From Pseudomonadota bacterium (GTDB taxonomy: Bacteria; Pseudomonadota; Alphaproteobacteria; Rhizobiales; Rhizobiaceae), in the NCBI GenBank assembly GCA_023444445.1, contig JAEXMK010000201.1:1-14146 (forward strand): a stretch of 14,146 bases of DNA. Direction: 5' to 3'. Position numbers and translations under genes: made by a program. Below, one piece after another: positions 1 to 6,979 of this stretch. How positions within the stretch are numbered: the first letter of the stretch is position 1; each line of letters opens with the position of its first letter. Below the pieces are notes generated by a model. That model saw only the letters and a list, made by a program, of their open reading frames with translations, was not told where the DNA came from and ran no database searches.

Positions 1-50
1 GCCCGAATTTTCAGGCGGCTTTTTTGTTATTTTGCCGCCTGTCATCGGGC
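1..50 (+). promoter_or_regulatory. 3' part of probable trp attenuator / leader of trpE(G)
   Basis: The window opens inside the leader of trpE(G). CAGGCGGC at 12-19 runs straight into TTTTTT at 20-25, which looks like the 3' arm and U-tract of an intrinsic terminator whose 5' arm would lie before the window. In rhizobia trpE(G) is known to be controlled by ribosome-mediated attenuation at a Trp-rich leader peptide (trpL); that peptide would be upstream and is not visible here. The same 12-19 arm is also perfectly complementary to 34-41 (GCCGCCTG), and 1-6 (GCCCGA) to 45-50 (TCGGGC), so an alternative nested hairpin can form downstream of the terminator. The attenuator reading is an inference from position and the arm-plus-T-run pattern. 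Confidence 0.6.
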
Positions 51-75
51 CTGAACAACAGGAAGTACGAAAGAA

Positions 76-2265
76 ATGGTAACGATCATTCAGGATGACG
101 GAGCGGAAACCTACGAGACGAAAGGCGGCATCAAAGTCAGCCGGAAGCGCCGGCCCGCCGATTATGCCAACGCCATCGACAATTATGTAGAAAAGCTCGA
201 TTCCCATCGCGGCGCGGTTTTTTCGTCCAACTATGAATATCCGGGCCGTTACACCCGTTGGGATACGGCCATCATCGATCCTCCGCTCGGCATTTCCTGT
301 TTCGGCCGCAAAATGTGGATTGAGGCCTATAATGGCCGTGGCGAAGTGCTGCTCGATTTCATTACCGAAAAGCTGAAGGCGACACCCGACCTTACCCTCG
401 GCGCCTCCTCGAGCCGCCGTCTTGATCTTATCGTCAACGAACCGGACCGCGTCTTCACTGAAGAAGAACGCTCGAAAATCCCAACTGTCTTTACCGCTCT
501 CAGAGCGATCGTTGATCTCTTCTATTCGAGCGCGGATTCGGCAATCGGCCTGTTCGGCGCCTTCGGTTACGACCTCGCCTTCCAGTTCGACGCCATCAAG
601 CTGTCGCTGGCGCGCCCGAAAGACCAGCGCGACATGGTGTTGTTCCTGCCCGATGAAATCCTGGTCGTTGACCACTATTCCGCCAAAGCCTGGATCGACC
701 GCTACGATTTCGAAAAGGACGGCGTGACGACGGACGGCAAGTCCTCCGACATTACCCCTGAGCCCTTCAAGACCACCGACACGATCCCGCCCAAGGGCGA
801 TCATCGTCCCGGCGAATATTCCGAACTTGTCGTGAAGGCCAAGGAAAGCTTCCGCCGCGGCGATCTGTTCGAGGTCGTTCCCGGCCAGAAGTTCATGGAA
901 CGCTGCGAAAGCAATCCGTCGGCGATTTCCCGCCGCCTGAAGGCGATCAACCCGTCCCCCTACTCCTTCTTCATCAATCTCGGCCATCAGGAATATCTGG
1001 TCGGCGCTTCGCCGGAAATGTTCGTGCGCGTCTCCGGCCGCCGAATCGAGACCTGCCCGATCTCAGGCACCATCAAGCGCGGCGACGATCCGATTGCCGA
1101 CAGCGAACAGATTCTGAAGCTGCTCAACTCGAAGAAGGATGAGTCCGAACTGACCATGTGTTCGGATGTGGACCGCAACGACAAGAGCCGCGTCTGCGAA
1201 CCCGGTTCGGTCAAGGTCATCGGCCGCCGCCAGATCGAGATGTATTCGCGCCTCATCCACACGGTGGACCATATCGAAGGCCGCCTGCGAGACGATATGG
1301 ACGCCTTTGACGGCTTCCTCAGCCACGCCTGGGCCGTCACGGTAACCGGTGCACCGAAGCTCTGGGCCATGCGTTTCATTGAAGGCCATGAAAAGAGCCC
1401 GCGCGCCTGGTATGGTGGCGCGATCGGCATGGTCGGCTTCAATGGCGACATGAATACCGGTCTGACCCTGCGCACCATTCGCATCAAGGACGGCATCGCC
1501 GAAGTGCGCGCCGGCGCGACCCTGCTCAACGATTCCAATCCGCAGGAAGAAGAAGCCGAAACCGAACTGAAGGCCTCCGCCATGATCGCTGCCATTCGCG
1601 ATGCAAAAAGCACCAACGCCGCCGCCACCAAACGTGATGCCGCCAAGGTCGGCACCGGCGTCAAAATCCTGCTCGTCGACCACGAAGACAGCTTCGTGCA
1701 CACACTGGCGAATTATTTCCGCCAGACGGGTGCAACGGTCTCGACCGTTAGAACACCTGTCGCGGCCGAAGTCTTCGATCGCTTCCAGCCCGATCTCGTC
1801 GTCCTCTCCCCCGGACCGGGCAACCCGACGGACTTCGACTGCAAGGCGACAATCAAGGCCGCCCGCGCGCGGGAACTGCCGATCTTCGGCGTCTGCCTTG
1901 GCCTCCAGGCTCTGGCGGAAGCCTACGGCGGCGAGTTGCGCCAGCTTGCGGTGCCGATGCATGGCAAGCCGTCGCGTATTCGCGTACTGGAGCCCGGCCT
2001 GGTCTTCTCCGGCCTCGGCAAGGAAGTGACCGTTGGCCGTTACCACTCGATCTTCGCCGATCCCACCACGCTGCCGCGTGATTTCATTATCACCGCGGAA
2101 AGCGAGGACGGCACGATCATGGGCATCGAACACGCCAAGGAGCCGGTGGCCGCCGTTCAGTTCCACCCGGAATCGATCATGACGCTCGGCCATGACGCCG
2201 GCATGCGGATGATCGAGAACGTGGTGGTGCATCTGACCCGCAAGGCGAAGACCAAGGCGGCATGA
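76..2265 (+). CDS. trpE: Fused anthranilate synthase TrpE(G)
   Basis: This cytoplasmic enzyme converts chorismate and glutamine to anthranilate, the first committed step of tryptophan synthesis. At 729 aa it joins the synthase (TrpE) and glutamine amidotransferase (TrpG) in one chain, the arrangement known from rhizobia. The TrpE part (about 1-515) carries the N-terminal tryptophan-binding stretch [10 protein letters not shown] at 50-59, an ISGTIKRG motif and the chorismate-binding TGAPK at 424-428. A linker of about 15 residues leads to TrpG from V529, with SPGPGNP, the nucleophile Cys607 in GVCLGLQ, and His697/Glu699 in FHPES, so the triad is intact. V48, S51, N52, P293 and F298 match positions I recall being tied to tryptophan feedback in the A. 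tumefaciens enzyme. GGAAG at 61-65 lies 10 nt before the ATG. The stop overlaps the next gene's start. Confidence 0.97.
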   Translation: MVTIIQDDGAETYETKGGIKVSRKRRPADYANAIDNYVEKLDSHRGAVFSSNYEYPGRYTRWDTAIIDPPLGISCFGRKMWIEAYNGRGEVLLDFITEKLKATPDLTLGASSSRRLDLIVNEPDRVFTEEERSKIPTVFTALRAIVDLFYSSADSAIGLFGAFGYDLAFQFDAIKLSLARPKDQRDMVLFLPDEILVVDHYSAKAWIDRYDFEKDGVTTDGKSSDITPEPFKTTDTIPPKGDHRPGEYSELVVKAKESFRRGDLFEVVPGQKFMERCESNPSAISRRLKAINPSPYSFFINLGHQEYLVGASPEMFVRVSGRRIETCPISGTIKRGDDPIADSEQILKLLNSKKDESELTMCSDVDRNDKSRVCEPGSVKVIGRRQIEMYSRLIHTVDHIEGRLRDDMDAFDGFLSHAWAVTVTGAPKLWAMRFIEGHEKSPRAWYGGAIGMVGFNGDMNTGLTLRTIRIKDGIAEVRAGATLLNDSNPQEEEAETELKASAMIAAIRDAKSTNAAATKRDAAKVGTGVKILLVDHEDSFVHTLANYFRQTGATVSTVRTPVAAEVFDRFQPDLVVLSPGPGNPTDFDCKATIKAARARELPIFGVCLGLQALAEAYGGELRQLAVPMHGKPSRIRVLEPGLVFSGLGKEVTVGRYHSIFADPTTLPRDFIITAESEDGTIMGIEHAKEPVAAVQFHPESIMTLGHDAGMRMIENVVVHLTRKAKTKAA

Positions 2266-2771
2266 GAACGGCAACCGACGCCATCAGCATCGAGCCGATC
2301 CGGGCGGAGCACGTTGAAAGCTTTCACCGTGCACTCGATGCGGTGTCGCGTGAGCGGAAATATCTGAGTTTTCTGGAGGCGCCGCCGCTCGAAGCGGTGC
2401 GCGTCTTCGTTCTCGACATGATTGAGAACGACCATCCTCAATTGGTAGCGATTGCGGATGGCGAAGTGGCCGGCTGGTGCGACATTCGCCGCCAGGACAG
2501 AGCAACCCGCGCCCATTGCGGCACACTCGGCATGGGTATCCTGCCAGCCTACCGCGACAATGGGCTTGGCGCGCAGCTGATGCGGCGGACACTCGATGCC
2601 GCCCGTCAATGCGGGCTTCACCGGGTCGAGTTAAGCGTACACGCGGACAATGCAAGAGCAATCGCGCTTTATGAAAAGATAGGTTTTGTGCATGAAGGCC
2701 GCGCGCGCGAGGCCGTCCTGATCGACGGGCGTCACATCGACAGCCTCAACATGGCGATCATCTTCGGATAA
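2262..2771 (+). CDS. GNAT family N-acetyltransferase
   Basis: A 169-aa protein with the single-domain GNAT fold, expected to move an acetyl group from acetyl-CoA to an amine. Motif A, the acetyl-CoA pyrophosphate loop, is [13 protein letters not shown] at 91-103 (R-x-x-G-x-G type), and the motif B helix ALYEKIGF is at 135-142 after the typical V-x-x-x-N-x-x-A pattern at 126-133. The substrate cannot be read from sequence; the general look is that of RimI-like or small-molecule GNATs. Its ATG overlaps the trpE(G) TGA as ATGA, so it is probably translationally coupled to trpE(G) and would be expressed under tryptophan control. It ends flush against the convergent HD-GYP gene. Confidence 0.88.
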   Translation: MRTATDAISIEPIRAEHVESFHRALDAVSRERKYLSFLEAPPLEAVRVFVLDMIENDHPQLVAIADGEVAGWCDIRRQDRATRAHCGTLGMGILPAYRDNGLGAQLMRRTLDAARQCGLHRVELSVHADNARAIALYEKIGFVHEGRAREAVLIDGRHIDSLNMAIIFG

Positions 2772-3710
2772 TTAAGCCCTCGGCAGCGAGGCGGAGATAC
2801 ATAGCGCGAATTTCTTCAGCAGTTGCATGTCGAAGTGCCCTTCCCGGCGCAGCATCCACGTCAGCGCGTCATTCGCCGTCCATGGCTTCTTGTAGGGCCT
2901 GACCGAGGTGACCGCGTCATAAACGTCACAAATCGCGGCGAGGCGGGCGTATAGGCTCAATTCGCTACCGACACGACCGTTGGGATAACCCCCGCCATCG
3001 ACCCGCTCATGGTGATTGAAACACACATCGAGAACCATCTCAGGCATCTCCTCGTCGCGCGACAGAATATCGCGGCCGAAGACAGGGTGCATGTTGATGA
3101 TTTCCCGCTCCCGGGCGTCAAGGCTCTCCGTCTTGTTGAGAATCGAAGACGGTATTTCCACCTTGCCTATATCGTGAAGCAGGCCGCTGACACCGAGAAG
3201 CTTAACCGTCTCCTTCTTAAGTCCGAGATAGTTGCCGAACAGGACCATCAGGCCGCTGACGGAGACGGAATGAACAAAGGTCGTCTCATCCTTCGATTTC
3301 AGACGGGTAACGCCGATAAAAACAGCAGGATTGTTTTGAACCGCATCGGCAATCTTGTCCGCCGCCTCAGTCATCCCCTCAAACAAGACAGGTCCGCCGT
3401 TCTCGGCAACGGAAAACGTCTCCGCGATTGCATCGGCGGCCGAACGTACAGACTGGGTAACGGCCGCAACCGCGGCCGGCGATGTGTCGGGCTTTGCCGG
3501 GGCGGCGTGCGTGGAGAGGCCGACATCCGTTCCCTTGGCAGTATTGATGACAATACTCTCCGCGCCCGATCGCTTCAGTTGTTGCACCGCCTCCTCGCGC
3601 TGCAAAAGGAAACGGTGCTTCTGTGAAATTTTTTGGTTCGACAACGTCCCTTCGACCGCTTCGATAAACATGCCGACAGCCAATTGCTGCGTTGAAATTC
3701 GTTTTAACAT
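2772..3710 (-). CDS. HD-GYP domain protein, probable c-di-GMP phosphodiesterase
   Basis: A soluble 312-aa protein. Residues about 1-60 (MLKRISTQQLAVGMFI onward) resemble the DUF3391 domain often found in front of HD-GYP domains. A variable Ala/Pro-rich linker follows, then the HD-GYP domain from about 125. The expected metal ligands and signature are present: His147, His179-Asp180 (HDIGK), His208, His233-His234-Glu235 (HHERVDGGGYP, GYP at 241-243) and Asp262 in CDVYDA. HD-GYP enzymes hydrolyse cyclic di-GMP and so affect motility and biofilm; the intact motifs predict activity. The ATG at 3710 is chosen over an upstream in-frame start that would add 22 residues, because GAAGGAAAA lies about 11 nt before it and the DUF3391-like start fits there. 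It is monocistronic in this window. Confidence 0.9.
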   Translation of the reverse strand: MLKRISTQQLAVGMFIEAVEGTLSNQKISQKHRFLLQREEAVQQLKRSGAESIVINTAKGTDVGLSTHAAPAKPDTSPAAVAAVTQSVRSAADAIAETFSVAENGGPVLFEGMTEAADKIADAVQNNPAVFIGVTRLKSKDETTFVHSVSVSGLMVLFGNYLGLKKETVKLLGVSGLLHDIGKVEIPSSILNKTESLDAREREIINMHPVFGRDILSRDEEMPEMVLDVCFNHHERVDGGGYPNGRVGSELSLYARLAAICDVYDAVTSVRPYKKPWTANDALTWMLRREGHFDMQLLKKFALCISASLPRA

Positions 3711-3986
3711 CAGATTCTTTTGTTTTCCTTCCCGGGAATGATAGCCTCGGCCCGCAACCCGTGAGACCATCGGCACGACTGATTTCCCCCTCGAAACACC
3801 AATACGCCCTCCCGGCGTTGCTTAAATATATGACACGTTAAATAAGATAGCACGAATATGAAAATTTTTTACTATCACTATATTTAAAACAGGAGGAAAA
3901 ATGCCTAAAAAAATCTAAAGACAACCGTAGAATGTAAATGAAGAAAAATATCGCATGCGAATAATACCAGGAGGCGAGAAAACGCC
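3711..3986 (+). promoter_or_regulatory. AT-rich divergent leader between HD-GYP gene and ade
   Basis: This 276-bp gap carries the promoters of two divergent genes. From about 3820 it is much richer in A+T than its surroundings. On the plus strand ATGACA (3830-3835) and GAATAT (3854-3859) form a weak -35/-10 candidate. Short start-to-stop frames follow: MKIFYYHYI at 3858-3887, MPKKI at 3901-3918 behind a perfect AGGAGG (3891-3896), ATG-TAA at 3932-3937, and MKKNIACE at 3938-3964. A perfect 10-bp palindrome TCGCATGCGA lies at 3951-3960. The ade ribosome binding site AGGAGG is at 3969-3974. On the minus strand TATCAT (3743-3738) is a possible -10 for the HD-GYP gene. I see no recognisable riboswitch. 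Confidence 0.4.
3901..3918 (+). CDS. Five-codon micro-ORF (MPKKI) with strong ribosome binding site
   Basis: ATG-CCT-AAA-AAA-ATC-TAA lies 4 nt behind a perfect AGGAGG at 3891-3896, a better Shine-Dalgarno sequence than most full genes here possess. It ends 68 nt before the ade ATG. It may be a translated leader or only a chance ATG near a purine-rich stretch in AT-rich DNA. The sequence alone does not separate these. Confidence 0.2.
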   Translation: MPKKI

Positions 3987-5681
3987 ATGAAGTCACATCT
4001 TGAATCGCGCATCGATCAGGGTACGGGCCGCGAACCGGCAGATATTGTTCTCAAAGGCGGCCGATTCTTCGACCTAGTGACCGGGGAACTTGTTGCTTCC
4101 GATATTGCTATTTGCGGCGATACTGTCGTTGGCACATGTGGCGACTATAAGGGGCGGCAGGAAATCGATATTTCCGGAAAAATCGTCGTTCCCGGCTTCA
4201 TCGATACACATCTCCATATCGAATCCTCACTGGTCACGCCGCATGAGTTCGACCGCTGCGTTCTGCCCTATGGCGTCACCACCGCCATCTGCGACCCCCA
4301 TGAGATTGCCAATGTGCTGGGCACGGAAGGGCTTCAGTTCTTCCTCGACAGCGCCATGGAAACCATCATGGACATCCGGGTGCAACTGTCCTCCTGCGTG
4401 CCCGCTACCCATCTGGAAACATCAGGCGCCGACCTGCCGATTGAAAAGCTGCTGCCGTTCCGAAATCACCCAAAGGTCATCGGACTTGCCGAATTCATGA
4501 ATTTCCCTGGCGTCATCCACAAGGACCCGGTGTGCATGGCAAAGCTGGGGGCCTTTCAGGGCCAGCATATCGATGGGCACGCACCGCTTCTGTCGGGAAC
4601 GGCGCTCAACGGTTATCTCGCCGCCGGCATCCGCACGGAGCACGAGTGCACGAGCGCCCGGGAGGCGCTGGAGAAAATCCGCAAGGGCATGCATATCCTG
4701 GTGCGCGAGGGCTCGGTCTCGAAAGACCTGCACGCCCTGATGCCGATCATCACCGAGCGCCTCTCGCCCTATCTGGCGCTCTGCACCGATGACCGCAACC
4801 CGCTCGACATCGCCGAACAGGGCCATCTCGATTATATGATCCGCACGGCGATCGCCAGCGGCGTGGAACCACTCGCCATCTATCGTGCAGCCTCGATTTC
4901 CGCCGCGAAAGCCTTTGGCCTGCGCGATCGCGGTCTTGTCGCGCCCGGCTGGCGCGCCGATCTCGTGGTCATCGACAGCCTGCAGAACTGCAAGGCCAGC
5001 CTCGTGCTTTCCGGCGGCCGGGTCGTCGATGACGCCCTGTTTGCCACCCGCAAGCCGGTCGCCCCTGTCGGCCTCGACAGCGTCAAGGCAAGGCCGGTGC
5101 TGGCGGCCCATTTCGGCGTACCGGTGACGGAAGGTGAAAGCCCCGTCATGGGCGTGCTTCCCGGCAAGATCATCACCGAGCACCGGCGCTACAAGCTGCC
5201 GACGGATGGCAACCAGACCACCGTCGATCTCGAAAACGACATCATCAAGGTCGCCGTCATCGAACGCCATGGCAAGAACGGCAATCACGCCAACGGCTTC
5301 GTTCAGGGCTTCGGCCTGAAGAAGGGCGCGATCGCCTCCACCGTCGGCCATGACAGCCACAATATCTGCGTCGTCGGCGTGAATGAGGACGACATGGCGC
5401 TAGCCGCCAACCGGCTCGGCGAAATCAAGGGTGGTTTTGTGGTTGTGGAAGACGGCAGGGTGACCGGCGAGATCGCTTTGCCCGTGGCAGGGCTGATGAG
5501 CCTGGAACCCTTTGAAACCGTTCGCGACACATTGCATACACTCAGAAAAGCAGCCTATGCGCTCGGCACCACGCTGGAAGAACCCTTCCTGCAGGTCGCC
5601 TTCCTGCCATTGCCCGTCATCCCGCATTTGAAGATTTCGGATATGGGCATGGTGGATGTGGATCGGTTTGCGCTGATCTGA
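3987..5681 (+). CDS. ade: Adenine deaminase
   Basis: A 564-aa cytoplasmic metal-dependent amidohydrolase that deaminates adenine to hypoxanthine for purine salvage. The barrel holds the amidohydrolase ligands: His75 and His77 in [12 protein letters not shown], Glu170 in GLAEFMN, HIDGH at 194-198, TEHE at 217-220 and TDD at 267-269. The C-terminal domain specific to adenine deaminases is complete, including STVGHDSHN near 452-460. Length and domain order are those of the bacterial Ade family, not of the shorter adenosine-deaminase-like enzymes. Known Ade proteins use a binuclear Fe/Mn centre. AGGAGG at 3969-3974 sits 12 nt before the ATG, and a small GGCG/CGCC hairpin (3973-3986) fills the spacer. 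It is transcribed alone and converges on the orphan gene. Confidence 0.95.
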   Translation: MKSHLESRIDQGTGREPADIVLKGGRFFDLVTGELVASDIAICGDTVVGTCGDYKGRQEIDISGKIVVPGFIDTHLHIESSLVTPHEFDRCVLPYGVTTAICDPHEIANVLGTEGLQFFLDSAMETIMDIRVQLSSCVPATHLETSGADLPIEKLLPFRNHPKVIGLAEFMNFPGVIHKDPVCMAKLGAFQGQHIDGHAPLLSGTALNGYLAAGIRTEHECTSAREALEKIRKGMHILVREGSVSKDLHALMPIITERLSPYLALCTDDRNPLDIAEQGHLDYMIRTAIASGVEPLAIYRAASISAAKAFGLRDRGLVAPGWRADLVVIDSLQNCKASLVLSGGRVVDDALFATRKPVAPVGLDSVKARPVLAAHFGVPVTEGESPVMGVLPGKIITEHRRYKLPTDGNQTTVDLENDIIKVAVIERHGKNGNHANGFVQGFGLKKGAIASTVGHDSHNICVVGVNEDDMALAANRLGEIKGGFVVVEDGRVTGEIALPVAGLMSLEPFETVRDTLHTLRKAAYALGTTLEEPFLQVAFLPLPVIPHLKISDMGMVDVDRFALI

Positions 5682-5696
5682 TCGACTTAAACAATC

Positions 5697-5737
5697 GAGA
5701 ACGTTATCCGCGTTTTTGAGGCGCGGACGACATTCTC
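5697..5737. terminator. Candidate bidirectional hairpin terminator between convergent genes
   Basis: GAGAA (5697-5701) pairs with TTCTC (5733-5737), and TCCGCG (5707-5712) with CGCGGA (5722-5727), around a 9-nt loop. The 5-nt segments between these arms can form partial pairs. It starts 15 nt after the ade stop and touches the stop codon of the opposing gene. No U-tract follows on either strand, so termination is inferred from placement. Confidence 0.4.
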
Positions 5738-6362
5738 AGGTCTTCGTTTCCGACGGCCAGGTAACGTAATAATACCTGTCTGCGACCTTCCCGAAGTAAG
5801 CATTGGCTCCCGTCGTTTTATCGACATAGTTTCCGTTGTTGGCCTTGGAAAGACTTCCGTCATCGCCGCGTTTGAGGTGAGCATTCAGGAAATCGACCCA
5901 ATCGGTCTTGGCGATATCGGTCGAGGCTGCGGGCTTGGCACTTTTCTGGCTTGGATCCCATGCATTGACTGCCTTGCCCTTCGTTGGGTCTGACACTTGC
6001 ATGCGCCCGCCCCCAAGAGCATCCATCATTGACCGCGACCGCAGATATTGCGCAGGGTCATCACCCGATGTGGAAAGCTTGGCTTTCAGAGCCTGCATAA
6101 AAACAGACGACGTCATGTCGTCAGTTGAAGACGTTTGCGGGATAAACGAGCTTTGAGGGCTGCTTGCCGATTGGGAAGACACAGATACCTGGGCAGATTT
6201 AGCAGACGCAGAGGAAGCCCGAACAGATGACTGGCCAGCAGAAAAGGTGTTTCTGATGGATGGAAGGCCCGATTGCTGCGGTTTGGTGCGCGGAGAGCGG
6301 GAGCTACCGCTGGCAGACCGACCAAGACCCTTGAACGAAATAGCGATTAAAAACTCCTGCAC
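5736..6362 (-). CDS. Hypothetical Ser-rich protein, family not recognised
   Basis: I do not recognise this 208-aa product. Residues 16-86 are low complexity, with 26 serines in 71 positions plus Ala, Gln, Pro and Arg, and are probably disordered. Residues about 84-130 have some helix-forming character. The compact C-terminal part (about 145-204) is rich in Asp, Asn, Gly and Tyr, with TDWVDFLNAHL, GNYVDKTTGANAYFGK and RYYYVTW. There is no signal peptide or membrane segment, and no Arg-rich C-terminal tail as in type IV effectors of Agrobacterium. The start is uncertain: the frame opens with GTG at 6362 without a Shine-Dalgarno, while CAGGAG lies inside codons 2-3 and would suit a rare ATC or ATT start a few codons later. 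The first in-frame ATG is codon 83. A disordered secreted or surface protein is only a guess. Confidence 0.5.
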   Translation of the reverse strand: MQEFLIAISFKGLGRSASGSSRSPRTKPQQSGLPSIRNTFSAGQSSVRASSASAKSAQVSVSSQSASSPQSSFIPQTSSTDDMTSSVFMQALKAKLSTSGDDPAQYLRSRSMMDALGGGRMQVSDPTKGKAVNAWDPSQKSAKPAASTDIAKTDWVDFLNAHLKRGDDGSLSKANNGNYVDKTTGANAYFGKVADRYYYVTWPSETKT

Positions 6363-6513
6363 AACAAAAGGCGTCGGTTGAAATAATTGACGACCAAACT
6401 ATTAGTGCGAGAAGCTTGCGTTGAACTTGATTTAATTACAGATTCTGAAGTATTAAATATTTTATATTATCAAAAATTTCGAATATTAAATAATAGGAAA
6501 ATTTTTAATCGCT
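6342..6513. repeat. 12-bp inverted repeat bounding an AT-rich segment
   Basis: AGCGATTAAAAA at 6342-6353 is the exact reverse complement of TTTTTAATCGCT at 6502-6513. Between them lie 148 bp, strongly AT-rich from about 6415 onward. One arm overlaps the start of the Ser-rich orphan, directly after its CAGGAG; the other lies 14 bp beyond the AAC(6')-like stop codon. I see no target-site duplication outside the arms (AAAT on one side, GCCT on the other). It could be a remnant of a small non-autonomous element or a long-range RNA pairing in the leader of the orphan. Confidence 0.45.
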
Positions 6514-6526
6514 GCCTATGCTACAA

Positions 6527-6979
6527 CTATCGAGGACGTAATACTCTGCGAAAATAAACCACCCGCTCCGTTTCCTCAAATCCCAGCGCCGCATGCATGC
6601 GGTGAGAGCCAACATTGGTAATATCAGCATCGGACGCGAGTTCGCTGACACCCTGTGTGATCGCCCAGCGGGTCACTTCCTCCACAAGCGCTGCGGCTAC
6701 ACCTTGCCCGCGAAACGCCTCCTCGACATAAATTCCCTCGAGAAAGGCCACGGGTGAGGTATCGCAGCCGTTGACGTAATCGCGCCGCAGGCTGACCTCG
6801 GCAAAACCAATGGCCAGTCCAGCCGGATCGTGGACAATAAATCCAGCACCGGATTCGCAGACGCCCTGCAACTCCGCCCTATGGACCGAGGGCGTGGTAT
6901 CCGGCCAGAGGCGGTGCCGCAAAAGGCACCAGGCATCAGGGTAATCGGCAGCGTTGCCGATGGAAAATCGTCCGCTCAC
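6527..6979 (-). CDS. AAC(6')-type aminoglycoside N-acetyltransferase-like GNAT
   Basis: A 150-aa GNAT protein that closely recalls the chromosomal AAC(6')-Iy/Iaa group of Salmonella. The shared stretches are DYVNGCD-SPV-FLEGI at 67-83, a shortened acetyl-CoA loop FRGQGVA (89-95), and ALGFEETERV at 131-140. Enzymes of that group acetylate the 6'-amine of aminoglycosides in vitro, but many chromosomal members are silent or have another natural substrate, so resistance is an inference. I chose the GTG at 6979, which overlaps the alpha-glucosidase stop as GTGA and gives the family-like N-terminus; a TTG at 6994 would add five residues. The overlap suggests translational coupling to the alpha-glucosidase. 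No clear terminator follows. Confidence 0.8.
   Translation of the reverse strand: MSGRFSIGNAADYPDAWCLLRHRLWPDTTPSVHRAELQGVCESGAGFIVHDPAGLAIGFAEVSLRRDYVNGCDTSPVAFLEGIYVEEAFRGQGVAAALVEEVTRWAITQGVSELASDADITNVGSHRMHAALGFEETERVVYFRRVLRPR

Noticed and set aside
39..56. CTGTCAT followed by CCTGAAC as a Pho box before trpE(G)
   Set aside because: The first half is perfect but the second matches only about 3 of 7 positions, and the sequence lies inside the attenuator arm.
1063..2274. 403-codon open frame antisense to trpE(G)
   Set aside because: It mirrors codon bias of the GC-rich trpE(G) gene, has a His/Asp/Arg-rich composition with no recognisable domain, and lacks a ribosome binding site.
3711..3776. 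Longer N-terminus for the HD-GYP protein
   Set aside because: The 22 added residues contain the natural ribosome binding site of ATG 3710 and are unlike the DUF3391 start.
4422..5360. 312-codon open frame antisense to ade
   Set aside because: Same explanation: it lies wholly within ade and has the composition of a complementary-strand shadow.
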